A stretch of DNA of 64,000 nt from Caldilineaceae bacterium (GTDB lineage: Bacteria; Chloroflexota; Anaerolineae; Caldilineales; Caldilineaceae): NCBI GenBank assembly GCA_020634755.1, contig JACKBC010000001.1, positions 434,001 through 498,000 on the forward strand. Direction: 5' to 3'. Below, piece by piece: positions 62,447-64,000 of the stretch. Each line of letters starts with the position of its first letter. Position 1 is the first letter of the stretch. A program made the translations under genes and the position numbers. The notes under the pieces are model-generated. The model made no database searches. It saw only the letters and a program-made list of their open reading frames with translations, and was not told the DNA's origin.

Positions 62447-63094
62447 TTAGCGGCTGGCCCACAGCATGCCGCGCCGCTGGATCTCCTTGGCTTCGGGCAC
62501 ATCAAAATCCACTGCTTTGTGGCCCAGCGATGAGTAGAAAACGCGACCTTCTCCCCACATGCGCTTCCACACCACGGGCATAACCGTGCCGTTGACCCAC
62601 GGCGCAATATCCGTATTAAACGTCGTCGTGGCCAGTACTTCGTTGGCGGGATCCACATGCATGTAATATTGCTCGGAATGCATGTCAAAATCTGCCAGAC
62701 CGGCTGTAATCGGGTCTTCGTGATTGGTAATGTTGACGCGATAGTCAATAATGTTGCCTGGGTGCGCCACCCATTGACCACCCACCATCCATTGATATTC
62801 AGTATTGTTGCGAAAGGCGTCAGCCATGCCGCCATGCCAGCCCGCCACGCCCACGCCGCTCTTGATGGCGTTGAGCAGACCGGCTTCCTGCTCGCGCGTA
62901 ATCGTGCCCATGGTCCACATGGGTACGACCAGGCTCAGCTGCTGCATCTTTTCGGTATTCAAATAGCTATCCAGCGTGTCCGACAGCTCCACGTCAAAGC
63001 CGGCTGCCTCTAAAAGCGGGGCGAAAATATCGGAACACTTCTTGGGTTCATGTCCTTCCCACCCTCCCCAAACAATCAATGCTTTTTTCATCAT
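62447..63094 (-). CDS. ThuA-like protein (trehalose-utilisation family)
   Basis: 215 residues, glutamine-amidotransferase-like fold of the ThuA group. It opens KKALIVWGGWEGHEPKKCSD with the typical WEGH motif, then MWTMGTITREQEAGLLNAIK, GVAGWHGGMADAFRNN, WVAHPGNIIDYRVNI and GRVFYSSLGHKAVDFDVPEA. The family occurs with sugar oxidoreductases and may bind or hydrolyse sugar derivatives. ATG 63094 (or 63091) follows AGAGGAAAG; the frame to 63151 adds residues without family likeness. No sugar genes adjoin it. Confidence 0.88.
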   Translation of the reverse strand: MMKKALIVWGGWEGHEPKKCSDIFAPLLEAAGFDVELSDTLDSYLNTEKMQQLSLVVPMWTMGTITREQEAGLLNAIKSGVGVAGWHGGMADAFRNNTEYQWMVGGQWVAHPGNIIDYRVNITNHEDPITAGLADFDMHSEQYYMHVDPANEVLATTTFNTDIAPWVNGTVMPVVWKRMWGEGRVFYSSLGHKAVDFDVPEAKEIQRRGMLWASR

Positions 63095-63701
63095 GCTTTC
63101 CTCTCTATAAATTACGTCTGCATCTTTCGGTTCATTAAGGACTACGCGCAAGGGATTCTGCTAATTGGCTACATGGTCCATCTCCATTATAATCATACTA
63201 ATCTAGAAAATGGCATAAACGCGATTTTAATATTCCCTGCCTACTATAGCTGGGTTAAATATGAAGGAGATGAAATAAGTGGCGTCATCCGGGCGTCCAA
63301 TATATTATACCAACTGCAGTAACGAAAGCCATAAATAATTTCGCAATCCCCATCCATATGCTGTATTGAATGAAAGTCTGGAAATGAGGTTTTCATCTCA
63401 AGTGCAGCCAAACCGTATGATGCAGAAGAAACAGAAATAACACCAACCAGCTCGGTGCCTTGCCCAATTGCCGCCCACATCGCCATGCAAGCTTTGAGCC
63501 CAGGATCTGTTCCGTTCGCCATAACCACCCAAAAAGTGGACGGTCCAACCCAAGCAGCGCAGCACAACCTATGCCCTGCTCTCGACGAAAACCAGCGTGT
63601 TTTACGGAAAGAGCAAGCTAAGAACCCAAACCAAAGGTCGTGGATTGGCAACTTGATGTCATCAACCCCCCGTTGCCCTCAATTCAAGTTAGGAGGAATG
63701 T
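63095..63701. other. Spacer of ~600 bp, possible gene remnant
   Basis: A minus-strand frame (63244-63651, with an ATG at 63522) encodes TELVGVISVSSASYGLAALE and similar sequence without a recognisable domain. It partly overlaps a TACCAACTGC segment (63309-63345) shared with 46611-46650. It could be a fragment or chance; the overlapping plus-strand frame is no better. Confidence 0.35.
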
Positions 63702-64000
63702 ATGTTGCACCGTCGTCGTATTTTGTTTCTTTCTTTGTTGCTCGCTACGTATTGTTTAATCACAGCTGCATCATACTCAGGTCAATTTGTTGCCCCGGCT
63801 TATGCCCAAGCTGACCAACCCATTGCCGGGTTAACGGCAAGTAATGATGGCGCCAAAGAAGCCGGGCAGGAGGTGACGCTCAGCGCCGCCATCGTTGCCG
63901 GAACCAATGTCAATTACACTTGGAATTTTGGGGATGGTCAGTCGGCTGGCCCCATTGCCGCAAAAGATGTGAAGCACATATATACCTCTCCGGGCAGATA
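63702..64000 (+). CDS. Secreted PKD-domain protein, N-terminal part
   Basis: Incomplete at the window end; 99 residues visible. ATG 63702 follows AGGAGGAATGT, an excellent SD. The signal peptide has RRR then ILFLSLLLATYCLITAAS, with likely cleavage near APAYAQA. A PKD-like immunoglobulin domain starts at about residue 45 (SNDGAKEAGQEVTLSAAI) with the core TWNFGDGQSAG and the later HIYTSPG. PKD proteins in this phylum are usually large secreted or surface proteins; the function of the whole cannot be known from this part. Confidence 0.85.
   Translation, partial: MLHRRRILFLSLLLATYCLITAASYSGQFVAPAYAQADQPIAGLTASNDGAKEAGQEVTLSAAIVAGTNVNYTWNFGDGQSAGPIAAKDVKHIYTSPGR

Overview
The window looks like a chromosomal segment of a Chloroflexota bacterium, probably of the Anaerolineae/Caldilineae side. 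This is an inference from gene content and protein style: Pro/Thr-rich linkers in secreted proteins, a TolB-propeller membrane kinase-like protein, menaquinone synthesis, a NuoCD fusion and a long SigA. No 16S rRNA or tRNA gene was recognised, so the taxonomy is not proven. Coding DNA is G+C-rich, while the spacers are A+T-richer and unusually full of short palindromic repeats.

Layout. 0-13 kb: a secreted two-headed amylase-pullulanase, a membrane-anchored purple-acid-phosphatase-like enzyme, MenA, a nuclease-like protein with a Tudor-like tail, a small membrane protein, an FmdB zinc ribbon and a degenerate M23 peptidase. 13.8-20 kb: a PAS/GAF histidine kinase with its NarL-type regulator, an OmpR-type regulator and an HtrA-like lipoprotein protease. 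20-28.6 kb, minus strand: an arginine and aspartate-family block (argC, argB, argD, three GNAT acetyltransferases of which one looks like a short N-acetylglutamate synthase, carA, hom) followed upstream by a PaiB-like regulator. 29-44 kb, minus strand: cupin, DUF35/thiolase pair, class V aminotransferase, leuS, ilvE, sigA, a methyltransferase and a 979-residue membrane pseudokinase. 44-50 kb: SDR, a TetR-controlled metallo-hydrolase, rpiA, metG and two small genes. 50.7-55 kb: flavodoxin followed by nuoB-nuoCD-nuoI. 55.6-62 kb: UPF0173 hydrolase, a four-Cys orphan, an FAD oxidoreductase, an Mrp ATPase, UV endonuclease, HAD hydrolase and rpe. The end holds a ThuA protein and the start of a PKD-domain secreted protein.

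What stands out. (1) Two perfect 16-bp parS-type palindromes flank the sigA/methyltransferase region, suggesting a ParB-binding, origin-proximal neighbourhood. (2) The kinase-like protein at 40991-43930 has lost the catalytic Lys, the HRD Asp and the DFG Asp but keeps the fold motifs, a membrane span, a PsbP-like domain and a TolB propeller: a probable transmembrane pseudokinase sensor. (3) At least 11 copies of one ~85-bp palindromic repeat and about ten of a second, plus smaller families, occupy most long spacers. (4) The complex I genes are an isolated B-CD-I set led by flavodoxin, and NuoI carries a long Ala/Lys/Glu tail. (5) A near-consensus promoter with a palindromic operator in its spacer precedes the metallo-hydrolase/tetR pair.

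Many gene starts were moved inward where a clear Shine-Dalgarno (SD) sequence or a repeat element made the longest possible frame unlikely; each such choice is stated. Family assignments come from recognising motifs by eye, with no database search.
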